This document shows, piece after piece, positions 14,902 through 22,515 of a DNA stretch of 23,383 bases. Every line of letters starts with the position of its first letter. Position 1 is the first letter of the stretch. This DNA is from Desulfobacterales bacterium (GTDB lineage Bacteria; Desulfobacterota; Desulfobacteria; Desulfobacterales; Desulfosalsimonadaceae), in NCBI GenBank assembly GCA_018224315.1, contig JAGTVF010000069.1, positions 1-23,383 on the forward strand. Reading direction: 5' to 3'. The position numbers and the translations under genes were made by a program. Below the pieces are notes generated by a model. It was not told the DNA's origin and ran no database searches. It saw nothing but the letters and a program-made list of their open reading frames with translations.

Positions 14902-16233
14902 TTAAAACGGCATCATGTTCCGGGTCATTGCCCGCATGCCGCCCTTGTTGAATTTCTTCATCATCTTGAGCACCTGGGAGTAGTTTTTCAGGAGTTTGTT
15001 GACATCCTGAACTTTCGTCCCGCTTCCCTTGGCAATCCGTTTTCTTCTGCTTCCATTGACGATATTGTGGTTGCGCCGTTCGGCCGGGGTCATGGAGTTA
15101 ATAATCGCCTCGATGCGCACCAGTTCCCGTTCGTCAACGTCTAACTTGTTTAACTGCTTGCTCTTGTTCATACCCGGGATCATCTTGATCAGGTCATTGA
15201 GCGATCCCATCTTTCTGACCTGGGTCATCTGATCCCGGAAATCTTCCAGGGTGAACTCATTTTTCCGGAGCTTCTTTTCCAGGTCCGCGGCCTTTTTTTC
15301 ATCCACCGCATCCTGGGCCTTTTCAATAAAAGAGAGCATATCGCCCATGCCCAGGATCCGCGATGCCATCCGGGCCGGGTGAAACTCTTCCAGGGCATTG
15401 GTTTTCTCACCGACACCGATAAACTTCACCGGCTTGCCGGTCACCGCCTTAATGGACAAGGCCGCCCCGCCCCTGGCGTCGCCGTCCATCTTGGTGAGCA
15501 CAATGCCGCCGAGATCCAGGGCCTGGTCAAAGGACTCGGCCATGTTGACCGCATCCTGGCCGGTCATGGCATCGGCGATCAGCAGAACATCGGATGGCTC
15601 CACGGCCTTCTGGATCCGGGAAAGCTCGTCCATCAATTCCGAATCCACGTGAAGCCGGCCAGCGGTATCTAAAACCAGCGTGTCACAGCCTTCAGACGGT
15701 GCCTTTTGCCGGGCTTTCTGCGCAATTTCCACCGGATCCATGTCCGGGCTGGAATCATATACCGGCACGGACAGCTGTTCACCGAGTTTTTTGAGCTGGT
15801 CAATGGCTGCCGGCCGATAGACATCCAGAGGTACCAGGTACGGTTTTCGGCCATTTTTGCGCAGGTGCACCGCAAGCTTTCCGGCCGTGGTGGTCTTGCC
15901 CGAGCCCTGGAGCCCGACGAGCATCACAGCCTGGGGCATGGCCCCGGAAAGATTGAGCGCCTCATTTTCCGATCCCATCAGGGCGGTCAATTCTTCATTG
16001 ACGATCTTGATGACCTGCTGGCCCGGTGTCAGGCTTTCAAGCACTTCCTGGCCGATGGCCCGCGCCCGGATATCGGCAATCAACTGCTTGACCACCCGGT
16101 AATGCGCATCTGCCTCCAGCAAAGCCATGCGCACTTCCCTCAGGCCCTCGTCAATGTTTTTCTCCGAGAGCTTGCCGTGACCTTTGAGTTTTTTAAAAAC
16201 CGAATTGAGCTTATCGCTTAAATTGTCAAACAT
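14902..16233 (-). CDS. ffh: Signal recognition particle protein Ffh
   Basis: 443 residues. It binds 4.5S RNA and signal sequences and delivers nascent membrane proteins to FtsY. The NG domain shows the P-loop GLQGSGKTT (107-115), DTAGR (189-193) and [10 protein letters not shown] (from 247). The Met-rich M domain (about 325-443) has the RNA-binding part [13 protein letters not shown] and the tail [11 protein letters not shown]. It is the first gene of the translation operon; the ribosome-binding site is weak. Its promoter is the minus-strand element at 16273-16301. Confidence 0.98.
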   Translation of the reverse strand: MFDNLSDKLNSVFKKLKGHGKLSEKNIDEGLREVRMALLEADAHYRVVKQLIADIRARAIGQEVLESLTPGQQVIKIVNEELTALMGSENEALNLSGAMPQAVMLVGLQGSGKTTTAGKLAVHLRKNGRKPYLVPLDVYRPAAIDQLKKLGEQLSVPVYDSSPDMDPVEIAQKARQKAPSEGCDTLVLDTAGRLHVDSELMDELSRIQKAVEPSDVLLIADAMTGQDAVNMAESFDQALDLGGIVLTKMDGDARGGAALSIKAVTGKPVKFIGVGEKTNALEEFHPARMASRILGMGDMLSFIEKAQDAVDEKKAADLEKKLRKNEFTLEDFRDQMTQVRKMGSLNDLIKMIPGMNKSKQLNKLDVDERELVRIEAIINSMTPAERRNHNIVNGSRRKRIAKGSGTKVQDVNKLLKNYSQVLKMMKKFNKGGMRAMTRNMMPF

Positions 16234-16272
16234 AGAGCTGATTCTCGTATCGCCGCAAAAATGAATCCGTTG

Positions 16273-16301
16273 AAATTAATATTTACATCCCGGAATGTCA
16301 A
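16273..16301 (-). promoter_or_regulatory. Promoter of the ffh-rpsP-...-rsmI operon
   Basis: On the minus strand: a perfect TTGACA (16296-16301), a 17-base spacer, TAATTT (16273-16278). It is about 40 bases upstream of the ffh ATG. It overlaps the rlmN promoter on the other strand. Confidence 0.55.
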
Positions 16302-16308
16302 GTATAAT
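16282..16308 (+). promoter_or_regulatory. Promoter of rlmN
   Basis: TTTACA at 16282-16287 and a perfect TATAAT at 16303-16308, spacing 15 (or 16 if the -35 is read one base earlier). The rlmN ATG is 65 bases downstream of the -10. Confidence 0.5.
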
Positions 16309-16372
16309 AATATGTTTTCCAATGTCCGGAAAAACCGGATTTCTATTAATTCATAATACATCCGAACCCGTT

Positions 16373-17461
16373 ATGATTCAACCCCGAAAACCCGATAAAA
16401 AACCCGACATCCGCAATTTTTCCCGCAACGAACTGATTGCGTTTTTTGCCAGCCACGGCATGCGCAGCTTTCGGGCGGACCAGGCCCTGCAGTGGCTCTA
16501 TGCCCGACGGGTGCAAAGTTTTGAGGAGATGACCAACCTGGCAAAAGATGCCCGGACCCTGCTGGCGGATCATTTCACCATATCCCGTCCCGGGGTGCGC
16601 GACGTGCAGGCCGCAAAAGACGGCACCTGCAAGTTCCTGTTTGGTCTGGATGACGGCAATTGCGTGGAATCTGTACTAATTCCGGAAAAAGACCACTACA
16701 CCCTCTGTATTTCCACCCAGGTGGGATGCGCCATGGGATGCACCTTTTGCATGACCGGCAAAACCGGTTTGATCCGGAACCTGAGCCGGGCCGAGATTAT
16801 CGGCCAGGTCATTTCATGTCAGGACGAGGCCACAGCCCGCGGGGATATGGGCCTGTCCAACATCGTGCTCATGGGCATGGGCGAGCCCCTGGCCAATTAT
16901 TCCAGCGTGGTTGGCGCCCTGAGGGTGATCACCAACAGCGACTGGGGGCTGAAATTCTCCACCCGGCGGGTGACACTATCCACGGCCGGCCTGGCTGACC
17001 GGTTTGCCGATCTGGCCAGAGATACCCGGGTGCGGTTGGCTGTGTCCCTGAACGCAGCAGACAACACCACGCGCAGCCGGCTGATGCCGGTAAACAACAA
17101 AATCCCCATAGAACGGCTCATTGATGCCTGCGCCCGTTATCCCCTGGCCCCAAGGGACAAAATTACTTTTGAATATATCTTGATAAAAGGAATCAACGAT
17201 TCGGACAAACAAGCAAGGCAGCTTACAAAACTGCTTCGGTCCGTTCGGGCCAAAATCAACCTCATCCCGTTTAACCCGCATCCGGATACACCGTTTCAGC
17301 GTCCGGACAACGCAGCCATAGAAGCCTTTCAGTCCATTCTCATAAAAAACAACTACACCGCCATTATCCGCTGGAGCAAGGGATCAGACATTGATGCCGC
17401 CTGCGGCCAGCTCAGCGGCGCACACCGATCAACTGTTTCTGACGGCAGTGGTGACCAGTAG
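16373..17461 (+). CDS. rlmN: Dual-specificity 23S rRNA A2503 / tRNA A37 C2-methyltransferase RlmN
   Basis: 362 residues, a radical SAM enzyme. The cluster ligands CxxxCxxC are Cys119, 123 and 126 in VGCAMGCTFC. The two cysteines of the methyl-transfer mechanism are present: Cys112 in LCISTQ and Cys344 in DIDAACGQL. Other family parts are GMGEPLANY, STAGL, RLAVSLNA, FEYILIKGIND and INLIPFNPH. The ATG at 16373 fits family starts; a GTG at 16295 would sit inside the promoter and is rejected. No clear Shine-Dalgarno is visible. It is divergent from ffh. Confidence 0.96.
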   Translation: MIQPRKPDKKPDIRNFSRNELIAFFASHGMRSFRADQALQWLYARRVQSFEEMTNLAKDARTLLADHFTISRPGVRDVQAAKDGTCKFLFGLDDGNCVESVLIPEKDHYTLCISTQVGCAMGCTFCMTGKTGLIRNLSRAEIIGQVISCQDEATARGDMGLSNIVLMGMGEPLANYSSVVGALRVITNSDWGLKFSTRRVTLSTAGLADRFADLARDTRVRLAVSLNAADNTTRSRLMPVNNKIPIERLIDACARYPLAPRDKITFEYILIKGINDSDKQARQLTKLLRSVRAKINLIPFNPHPDTPFQRPDNAAIEAFQSILIKNNYTAIIRWSKGSDIDAACGQLSGAHRSTVSDGSGDQ

Positions 17462-17546
17462 CGGTCGCCCAGGCATGGCTGCTTTGTTGATTTTCAAAAT
17501 TCAGAACCTTTAAGGCAGGAAAAATTGCTCGCGGCAAATGTTTTTA

Positions 17547-17575
17547 TTGACAAACGCTTTTTTCCCCATTAATTT
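17547..17575 (+). promoter_or_regulatory. Promoter of the cold-shock gene with a long 5' leader
   Basis: TTGACA at 17547-17552, a 17-base spacer, TAATTT at 17570-17575. The predicted leader to the ATG at 17720 is about 140 bases, typical for csp mRNAs, whose leaders act as temperature-sensitive RNA structures. I did not define a specific fold here. Confidence 0.5.
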
Positions 17576-17719
17576 AACATAACATATTCGATTTGTATTC
17601 GGATATGGTACAAAGTTGGGTCCAGCAATTCGGGGTATGCGATTTCGTTTCAGCAAAACCTTCCGAAGCAGCGCCTGAAAGTTTGTACGGATAAATCATG
17701 AAAGGAGGTGGCTAGTTTA

Positions 17720-17917
17720 ATGGAAGGTCGAGTAAAGTGGTTTAACGAAAAAAAAGGCTATGGCTTTATCGAAACCGACGAGCACGGCGATGTATTTGTG
17801 CACTATTCAAACATCGACGGTACCGGTTTCCGCACTCTGAATGAACTGGATCGCGTAACCCTGGAAGTACAGGACTCCCCCAAAGGGCCCCAGGCGATTA
17901 ATGTAAAGCGCGTCTAA
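17720..17917 (+). CDS. Cold-shock protein, CspA family
   Basis: 65 residues. It is a single OB-fold RNA chaperone. RNP1 is KGYGFI (12-17) and RNP2 is VFVHY (25-29), with the usual MEGRVKWFN start. A near-perfect Shine-Dalgarno AAAGGAGGT lies at 17701-17709, about 10 bases before the ATG; the GTG at 17708 overlaps it and is not the start. The strong site and long leader predict high, regulated expression. Confidence 0.95.
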   Translation: MEGRVKWFNEKKGYGFIETDEHGDVFVHYSNIDGTGFRTLNELDRVTLEVQDSPKGPQAINVKRV

Positions 17918-17958
17918 GCGGCTTCACATCAATCAATAGCCCGAAAAATTGCATTTTC

Positions 17959-17991
17959 AAGCCGGGACCGGTCATGGTCCCGGCTTTTTTT
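17959..17991 (+). terminator. Strong terminator between csp and rpsA, possibly bidirectional
   Basis: The arms AAGCCGGGACC (17959-17969) and GGTCCCGGCTT (17976-17986) form 11 perfect pairs around a 6-base loop, followed by seven T. The convergent rpsA ends 24 bases away, and the same hairpin read on the minus strand is followed by a weaker T-containing stretch. Confidence 0.9.
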
Positions 17992-18014
17992 GTGTCTTCA
18001 CTTGCGCTTTGTGT

Positions 18015-19544
18015 TTATTCGGCATCCGAATCCGTGTGGCCCTGATCCTCGAAGCGCTGCTTGAGCAGGCGGCCCAGATCTGTTTCGGCAGACGCTGTGC
18101 CGGTCTGGTTGTTTTTTTTACCCTCTCTGCCCGCATGCGATTTTTTTTCTTCCCGCAGTGTCAGCCGGATTTTGCGATCCGACGGCAGTACTTCAATGAC
18201 TCTGGCCTCCACATACTGACCCGCCTGGAAGCTCTCCAGGGGATTTTCCCCCTGACCATGGGGCAGTTCCGAGAGATGGACAAGACCCTGGATGCCTTCC
18301 TCGATTTCCACAAAAAGTCCGAATTCGGCAATATTGACTACTTTTCCGGTCACCTGTGTGCCGGGTGCGTATCTTTGCGGAAGCTCCTGCCACGGATCCG
18401 GGATCAACTGCTTGACCCCGAGATTGACGCGCTGATTTTCCCGGTCAATACCGAGAATTTTGGCCTGCACGGTCTGGCCCTTGCGGAAATGCTCGGCCGG
18501 CTTAACCGGCTGGGTCCATGAAATATCCGAGGCATGAACCAAACCATTGATGCCTTCCACGATTCCCACAAACAAACCAAAGTCCGTAACTTTTTTAATC
18601 CTGCCTTCGATCACCGTGCCAATGGGATAATTCTGCTCAAGGGTATCCCATGGGTTGGGGCTCAACTGCTTGACTCCGAGCGATACTTTTCGCCCTTCTG
18701 CATCCACATCCAGCACTTTCACCGTGATGGATTCACCTGTCTCATATAGCTTTGACGGATGCTGGCGGACAGGGGTCCAGGACAGATTGCTTACATGCAC
18801 AAGCCCGGTGATGCCGCCGAGATCCACAAACAAACCATAATCGGTGATATTGGTGATGGTTCCCGCCACAACATCGCCGATACGGAGTCGCTGTATGGCC
18901 TCTTCCTGGTCCTTGCGGCGCTGGGCTTCCACCAGCACCCTCCGGGAAATCACCACATTTCTCTCTGACTTGTCAAACTGAAGAATTTTAAACTCGTGGT
19001 CTGTGCCGATCCATTCATCCGGATTTTTGGCCGGTTTAATGTCGAGCTGGGATGCCGGCAGAAAAGCCCGGATGCCGATATCCACAAAAAATCCGCCCTT
19101 GACCCGGGATATAATGCGTCCTTTCACGGTTCCGTCAGCTTCGTAAATACCGCCCAGTTGCTCAAGAAGCTTTTCAGTGCGCACTTCCTCTCTCGACAGG
19201 ATGGGATATCCGTCCTCATCCTTGCCGGCAAAATACACTTCCACCCGGTCGCCCACCTGCAGGTGAACCCTGCCATCGGCGTCGGCAAATTCCCTGGCCG
19301 CAACCTCTCCTTCATACTTGTAGCCGATATCCAGCAGAACCTTGTCGCGCTCCAGACCTACAACCTCGCCTTCCACAACCTGGCCGCTTTCCACCGGCCT
19401 GAAACTTTCCTCGTACATGGCCATCATCTCGGCCATGCCCGGATCTTCATCTTCGGGTGCCCCGGACGTATTGTCAGTATTCATATTTCTATCTTCATGG
19501 TTGAAATCTTCAATGTCATGATCATCCATTTTTTTGCCTGCCAT
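18015..19544 (-). CDS. rpsA: 30S ribosomal protein S1
   Basis: 509 residues with five S1 RNA-binding repeats, at about 54-119, 138-203, 222-291, 308-378 and 395-470; E. coli S1 has six. The third to fifth carry the full DYGLFVDLGG.TGLVHVS-type motif, while the first two are the divergent ribosome-docking type (VKGGFFVDIGIRAFLPASQ). The first 50 residues are strongly acidic and the tail is charged. S1 recruits structured mRNAs to the 30S subunit. The ATG at 19544 has GGAGGTGG upstream; the open frame to 19628 is unsupported. A ~300-base leader precedes it. Confidence 0.95.
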   Translation of the reverse strand: MAGKKMDDHDIEDFNHEDRNMNTDNTSGAPEDEDPGMAEMMAMYEESFRPVESGQVVEGEVVGLERDKVLLDIGYKYEGEVAAREFADADGRVHLQVGDRVEVYFAGKDEDGYPILSREEVRTEKLLEQLGGIYEADGTVKGRIISRVKGGFFVDIGIRAFLPASQLDIKPAKNPDEWIGTDHEFKILQFDKSERNVVISRRVLVEAQRRKDQEEAIQRLRIGDVVAGTITNITDYGLFVDLGGITGLVHVSNLSWTPVRQHPSKLYETGESITVKVLDVDAEGRKVSLGVKQLSPNPWDTLEQNYPIGTVIEGRIKKVTDFGLFVGIVEGINGLVHASDISWTQPVKPAEHFRKGQTVQAKILGIDRENQRVNLGVKQLIPDPWQELPQRYAPGTQVTGKVVNIAEFGLFVEIEEGIQGLVHLSELPHGQGENPLESFQAGQYVEARVIEVLPSDRKIRLTLREEKKSHAGREGKKNNQTGTASAETDLGRLLKQRFEDQGHTDSDAE

Positions 19545-19845
19545 GGATATATCCACCTCCAGAAAAAGTAATCCGATAGCCCGGCCAAGACCGGAACATA
19601 CCTTCAGACAATGTCTGCCCTGCTTCAAGCAGAAATTACGGCAGACACACGGATAATAGTTTTAAGGTAAACATGGGGTGTAAAAATGCAAGGCAGCCGG
19701 CCATAGCTCTTTTGCATATCCGCCGGATCGTTTGAAATAGCCAATCGGAAAGCGCCCGGGGCAGTCCACGCTCGGCCGTTTGCTTTTGGCTGATCGTTAT
19801 CCGGCCCTGACCCGGTTTTGAAGATAAATCTGTTAAAATAAAAAA
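19545..19845 (-). promoter_or_regulatory. rpsA upstream leader region without a gene
   Basis: About 300 bases with no convincing CDS. It contains the strong Shine-Dalgarno and a perfect palindrome CAGACA-A-TGTCTG at 19605-19617. A short inverted pair CCGG...CCGG lies near 19581-19594. I found no clear -35/-10 pair. S1 is known to autoregulate in other bacteria, so a structured leader is plausible. Confidence 0.35.
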
Positions 19846-19890
19846 AACACATCCCCTGCCAAAATTTCCGCAGGAGACGTGTTTTTTTTA
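19838..19890 (-). terminator. Terminator of the PNPOx-fold gene (bidirectional sequence)
   Basis: The arms at 19846-19859 and 19870-19883 form 14 pairs including G-U wobbles around a 10-base loop. A-runs and T-runs lie on both sides, so it can terminate in either direction. It lies 20 bases beyond the stop at 19903. Confidence 0.85.
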
Positions 19891-19902
19891 TAGGCCAGAA
19901 AT

Positions 19903-20313
19903 CTATGCCAGTTTCTTGCCCGCGCCCGGACCCGGGGCCAGAGCGTAGATCTCGTCAATTTGGATGATCACCGCGCCCTTGGATTTCAGCGGCGCACCCG
20001 CCTTGTTGCCCAGTTCCTCGATCCATTTGGCGGTTTCCTCAAAGCGCTGGCCCGAAGTTTCAATGGTCACCGATCCCTTGATCTGGTAGCCCTCATGGCC
20101 TTCCCAGAAAGACACGGCCACCTTAGGATTGGCCTTGAGATTGGCCACAGTCTTGTTGAAAAACTGGTCAGAAATTAAAATGGTTTCATCATCAAGGATT
20201 TTCTTGGCCCCTACGGGAACAGCATTGGGAGTGCCGTCTGCGGTTGCGGTGGCCAGTACTGCGGCGGGCACCTTGTTAAACAATTCCTGCATCCGCTCTG
20301 TCATTTTTGCCAT
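19903..20313 (-). CDS. Pyridoxamine 5'-phosphate oxidase-fold (flavin-binding) family protein
   Basis: 136 residues. It has the small split-barrel pattern: AAVLATATADGTPNAVPVGAKKILDDETILISDQFFNKTVANLK split over strands 1-4, then NPKVAVSFW and YQIKGSVTIETSG. Such proteins bind FMN, F420 or heme; the cofactor and substrate are unknown here. AAAGGAGG lies 9 bases before the ATG. It is monocistronic, with promoter 20398-20426 and terminator 19838-19890. Confidence 0.86.
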   Translation of the reverse strand: MAKMTERMQELFNKVPAAVLATATADGTPNAVPVGAKKILDDETILISDQFFNKTVANLKANPKVAVSFWEGHEGYQIKGSVTIETSGQRFEETAKWIEELGNKAGAPLKSKGAVIIQIDEIYALAPGPGAGKKLA

Positions 20314-20397
20314 GATCGGTTTCCTCCTTTTTCTGGTTTCCTGTGCCCTTTATGTTTGCGACAACCCACGAGAAAATAAAAAGCATTTACTCAAAAG

Positions 20398-20426
20398 AAT
20401 ATGATCAATAATCCGGGATCTGTCAA
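20398..20426 (-). promoter_or_regulatory. Promoter of the PNPOx-fold gene
   Basis: On the minus strand: a perfect TTGACA (20421-20426), a 17-base spacer, CATATT (20398-20403). Confidence 0.5.
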
Positions 20427-20431
20427 GGTAT

Positions 20432-20448
20432 GGATTGCGTTGCAATCC
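20432..20448. repeat. Perfect inverted repeat next to the -35, possible operator
   Basis: GGATTGC-GTT-GCAATCC, 7-bp arms, five bases upstream of the -35 of the PNPOx-fold gene and in the divergent region before dciA. It could be a regulator site serving either direction. Confidence 0.3.
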
Positions 20449-20543
20449 GGGTTCAACCGTGATACTGACAAAATCAAATTAAAAATCAAATGAATTGCAG
20501 CCCGCGCCCGCCAGGGCGCCCATATGACGTGCAGACAAAAACC

Positions 20544-20879
20544 ATGAGCCGCCCCCGATACAGAAACGAGCAATTCAGCCACATCAGCGATGTGCTCTCC
20601 GCACTGGTCGGACAACTCCGCCGGGAATCGCATTCGGATTTGTCCCGCATTCAGCAGATCTGGCAAAGCATACTCGATCCTGTCATCGCGGAAAACAGCC
20701 GCCCGGCTGCCCTGAAAAATGACGTTTTGCTGGTGCACGTGGCCAGTTCCACTGTCACCCAGCAGATGCGCTTTCTCACCCCCCGGGTTATCGAACAGAT
20801 CAACCGGGTCATGGGAGAAGGCCGTATCCGCCGGATCCAGTATAAAATTGGCACAATTTCACCTTCTGGCAACTCATGA
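20544..20879 (+). CDS. DUF721 / DciA-like protein
   Basis: 111 residues. It matches the DUF721 (DciA) pattern: an N-terminal helical part, then IQQIWQSILDPVIAENSRPAAL, DVLLVHVASSTVTQQMRFL, and the end INRVMGEGRIRRIQYKIG, a KH-like fold. DciA is the ancestral replicative-helicase operator/loader that works with DnaB in bacteria lacking DnaC/DnaI. It lacks an obvious extra DNA-binding domain. The ATG at 20544 has no strong ribosome site; an in-frame start at 20490 is less family-like. Its stop overlaps the next gene as ATGA. Confidence 0.8.
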   Translation: MSRPRYRNEQFSHISDVLSALVGQLRRESHSDLSRIQQIWQSILDPVIAENSRPAALKNDVLLVHVASSTVTQQMRFLTPRVIEQINRVMGEGRIRRIQYKIGTISPSGNS

Positions 20880-21610
20880 ATCAGCCCTCAGATCACACAT
20901 CTGACACCTTTTTCAACGGACGCATTTCCATCAAGCAGCCGCCGGACGGATACCGGTTTTCCATTGATGCGGTGATCCTCGGTAACCTGGCGGCAGTGCA
21001 CCCAGACGACAAGGTCCTGGATCTGGGCTGCGGCTGCGGGGTCATTCCCATGATCCTGCACTACAGGAATCCCGGCATCAGGCAGGTGTTTGGCGTTGAA
21101 ATCCAGGCAGAGCTGGCCGCAATTGCCCGGTTCAATGCAGCGGAAAATCATATGAACAACCAAATCCGCATCCTGCACCAGGACATAAAAACCGTTGTTC
21201 CTGAAGACACCGGCGGCACGATGGATGCGGTTGTCTGCAATCCTCCCCATTTTGCAAGGGATTCAGGCCGCATCAACCCGGATTCCCAGCGCGCTGTGGC
21301 CAGGCACGAAATCGCGGTCACCCTGGCTGATGTCACTGCCGCAGCTGCCCGGATGCTGGCCGCGGCAGGGCGGTTTACGGTGATATATCCTTGTGAACGC
21401 ATGGTGGATCTGGTTTCCGCCATGCGCAGTGCCGGAATTGAACCCAAGCGCCTGCGCATGATCCACCCCAGGCCCGGGGTTGAGGCCAAGCGCGTTCTGG
21501 CAGTGGGCATAAAGGGCAAACACCCGGGCATAAAAATTGATCCGCCGCTTTTTATCCGAAACGACCCGGATCATTATTCCGAGGAACTCGAGGCCATGTT
21601 TGCGCCCTGA
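20876..21610 (+). CDS. tRNA1(Val) (adenine37-N6)-methyltransferase-like protein (TrmN6/COG4123)
   Basis: 244 residues. It is a class I SAM methyltransferase: VLDLGCGCGVIPMIL (motif I), FGVEIQ (motif II acidic end), and the N6-adenine catalytic motif NPPH in VVCNPPHFARD. The N-terminus ISIKQPPDGYRFSIDAVIL, with the substrate-positioning F.ID..LL-like block, is typical of TrmN6. The likely target is tRNA; other N6-adenine substrates cannot be excluded. ATGA overlap with the DUF721 gene shows coupled translation. Confidence 0.88.
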   Translation: MNQPSDHTSDTFFNGRISIKQPPDGYRFSIDAVILGNLAAVHPDDKVLDLGCGCGVIPMILHYRNPGIRQVFGVEIQAELAAIARFNAAENHMNNQIRILHQDIKTVVPEDTGGTMDAVVCNPPHFARDSGRINPDSQRAVARHEIAVTLADVTAAAARMLAAAGRFTVIYPCERMVDLVSAMRSAGIEPKRLRMIHPRPGVEAKRVLAVGIKGKHPGIKIDPPLFIRNDPDHYSEELEAMFAP

Positions 21611-21642
21611 ACCGGTTTGCCAAATACCCGCCAACTTTCCGT

Positions 21643-21671
21643 TTGACAAAAAAAGCAAATCCGGATAGTTT
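21643..21671 (+). promoter_or_regulatory. Promoter of tRNA-Ser
   Basis: TTGACA at 21643-21648, a 17-base spacer, TAGTTT at 21666-21671. The predicted transcript begins about 50 bases before the mature tRNA. Confidence 0.5.
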
Positions 21672-21689
21672 TCCGCATTAATCATGCCA

Positions 21690-21711
21690 CCGGCTTTTCT
21701 GTCAAAGCCGG
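21690..21711 (+). repeat. Hairpin in the pre-tRNA-Ser 5' leader
   Basis: CCGGCTTT (21690-21697) and AAAGCCGG (21704-21711) form 8 perfect pairs around a 6-base loop. No T-run follows, so it is not a classic terminator. It may be part of the pre-tRNA leader or mark the 3' end of the upstream transcript. Confidence 0.4.
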
Positions 21712-21730
21712 CAGAGACACAGCAGTTCGC

Positions 21731-21822
<92 letters not shown>

Positions 21823-21913
21823 TCCCTTCAATAATTTCAATGGTTTATACAACAAAAATCTTTTATAATACCATCCGTTCCATCATTAAAAAAGTGCTTG
21901 GATTACAAGAAGG

Positions 21914-22150
21914 CTATCTTTTTGGTAAAGATCGGGCCGCGTCTGTTGAAAATCCGATTGTATCTGCTTTTCTAAATCCTTGCTTTTTAAGCGTCCTACG
22001 AAGTCTTTGTTTTGCATCCCTTCGGGTTTCAAGTTCAGCCTGATCCCGTTTTCCCGCCATATACAGGGCATTTTCGGGCACTCCTACCTGTTTGAGAATA
22101 CGGTTGACGTTTGCGTTTCTCAGCCTGCTATCATATGTAACATCGGACAA
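21914..22150 (-). CDS. Unrecognised small basic protein downstream of tRNA-Ser
   Basis: 78 residues from a TTG at 22150; there is no good Shine-Dalgarno and the start is uncertain. It is basic and helical (for example RDQAELETRRDAKQRLRRTLKKQ). No family was recognised. The same frame continues upstream for nine codons to the TAA that ends the 22175-22336 gene. The two could therefore be one gene interrupted by a stop codon. Its DNA is AT-richer than the rest of the window, suggesting acquisition. Confidence 0.45.
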   Translation of the reverse strand: MSDVTYDSRLRNANVNRILKQVGVPENALYMAGKRDQAELETRRDAKQRLRRTLKKQGFRKADTIGFSTDAARSLPKR

Positions 22151-22174
22151 ATCATTTGCAAGATCCCGGCTCCC

Positions 22175-22336
22175 TTACTTCTCCGGGGCCTCTTTCCTGG
22201 GCGGATCGATCCTCAAGTCCTCGGGCAGTTCCGGCCACACCAGGGGCGGTTCGTCCACGTCGAGTTGATTCGCCCTGTCGATTGCGTCCTGAAACGTCTG
22301 ATCCAAAGAGTTGGAGTTCTTTTTGTCCTCTGACAT
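22175..22336 (-). CDS. Unrecognised small acidic, proline-rich protein
   Basis: 53 residues (MSEDKKNSNSLDQTFQDAID start). GAGGG lies 6 bases before the ATG, an excellent ribosome site, and the third codon positions are strongly G/C, which supports real coding. The C-terminal half is acidic and proline-rich (DEPPLVWPELPEDLRIDPP). No family was recognised. It is followed in the same frame, after one TAA, by the 21914-22150 reading frame. Confidence 0.5.
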   Translation of the reverse strand: MSEDKKNSNSLDQTFQDAIDRANQLDVDEPPLVWPELPEDLRIDPPRKEAPEK

Positions 22337-22450
22337 GGAAAGCCCTCACTTTTTCAATGGCGTTGTCAATAATCTCTGCTACATCTATACCATCAAATTC
22401 AAGACCGGGTAAGGCATTATATTGTTGATCCACCAGGCCGGTTCTGGACC
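22319..22450 (-). pseudogene. Possible C-terminal gene fragment between tspO and the small minus-strand genes
   Basis: The frame reads TGLVDQQYNALPGLEFDGID then VAEIIDNAIEKVRAF, which looks like genuine protein with normal codon use. It has no credible start because its upstream part lies antisense to the 5' end of tspO. It then runs over the start of the 22336 gene in another frame. It may be the remnant of a gene cut by rearrangement, or part of a frameshifted larger gene. No family was recognised. Confidence 0.25.
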
Positions 22451-22515
22451 CACTTATGTTTTTCCGTGCTACGCCAACGCCGGCCGGGTCAGGCGGAGGG
22501 CGGGGGGTCGCCTGA

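Noticed and set aside
16295..16372. N-terminal extension of rlmN from a GTG
   Set aside because: The codons lie inside the promoter region and homologues start near the ATG at 16373.
18996..19571. 191-codon plus-strand frame opposite rpsA
   Set aside because: Antisense of the S1 repeats; no independent support.
19625..19852. 75-codon minus-strand frame in the rpsA leader
   Set aside because: No ribosome site, no family character, and its start lies in the terminator of the preceding gene.
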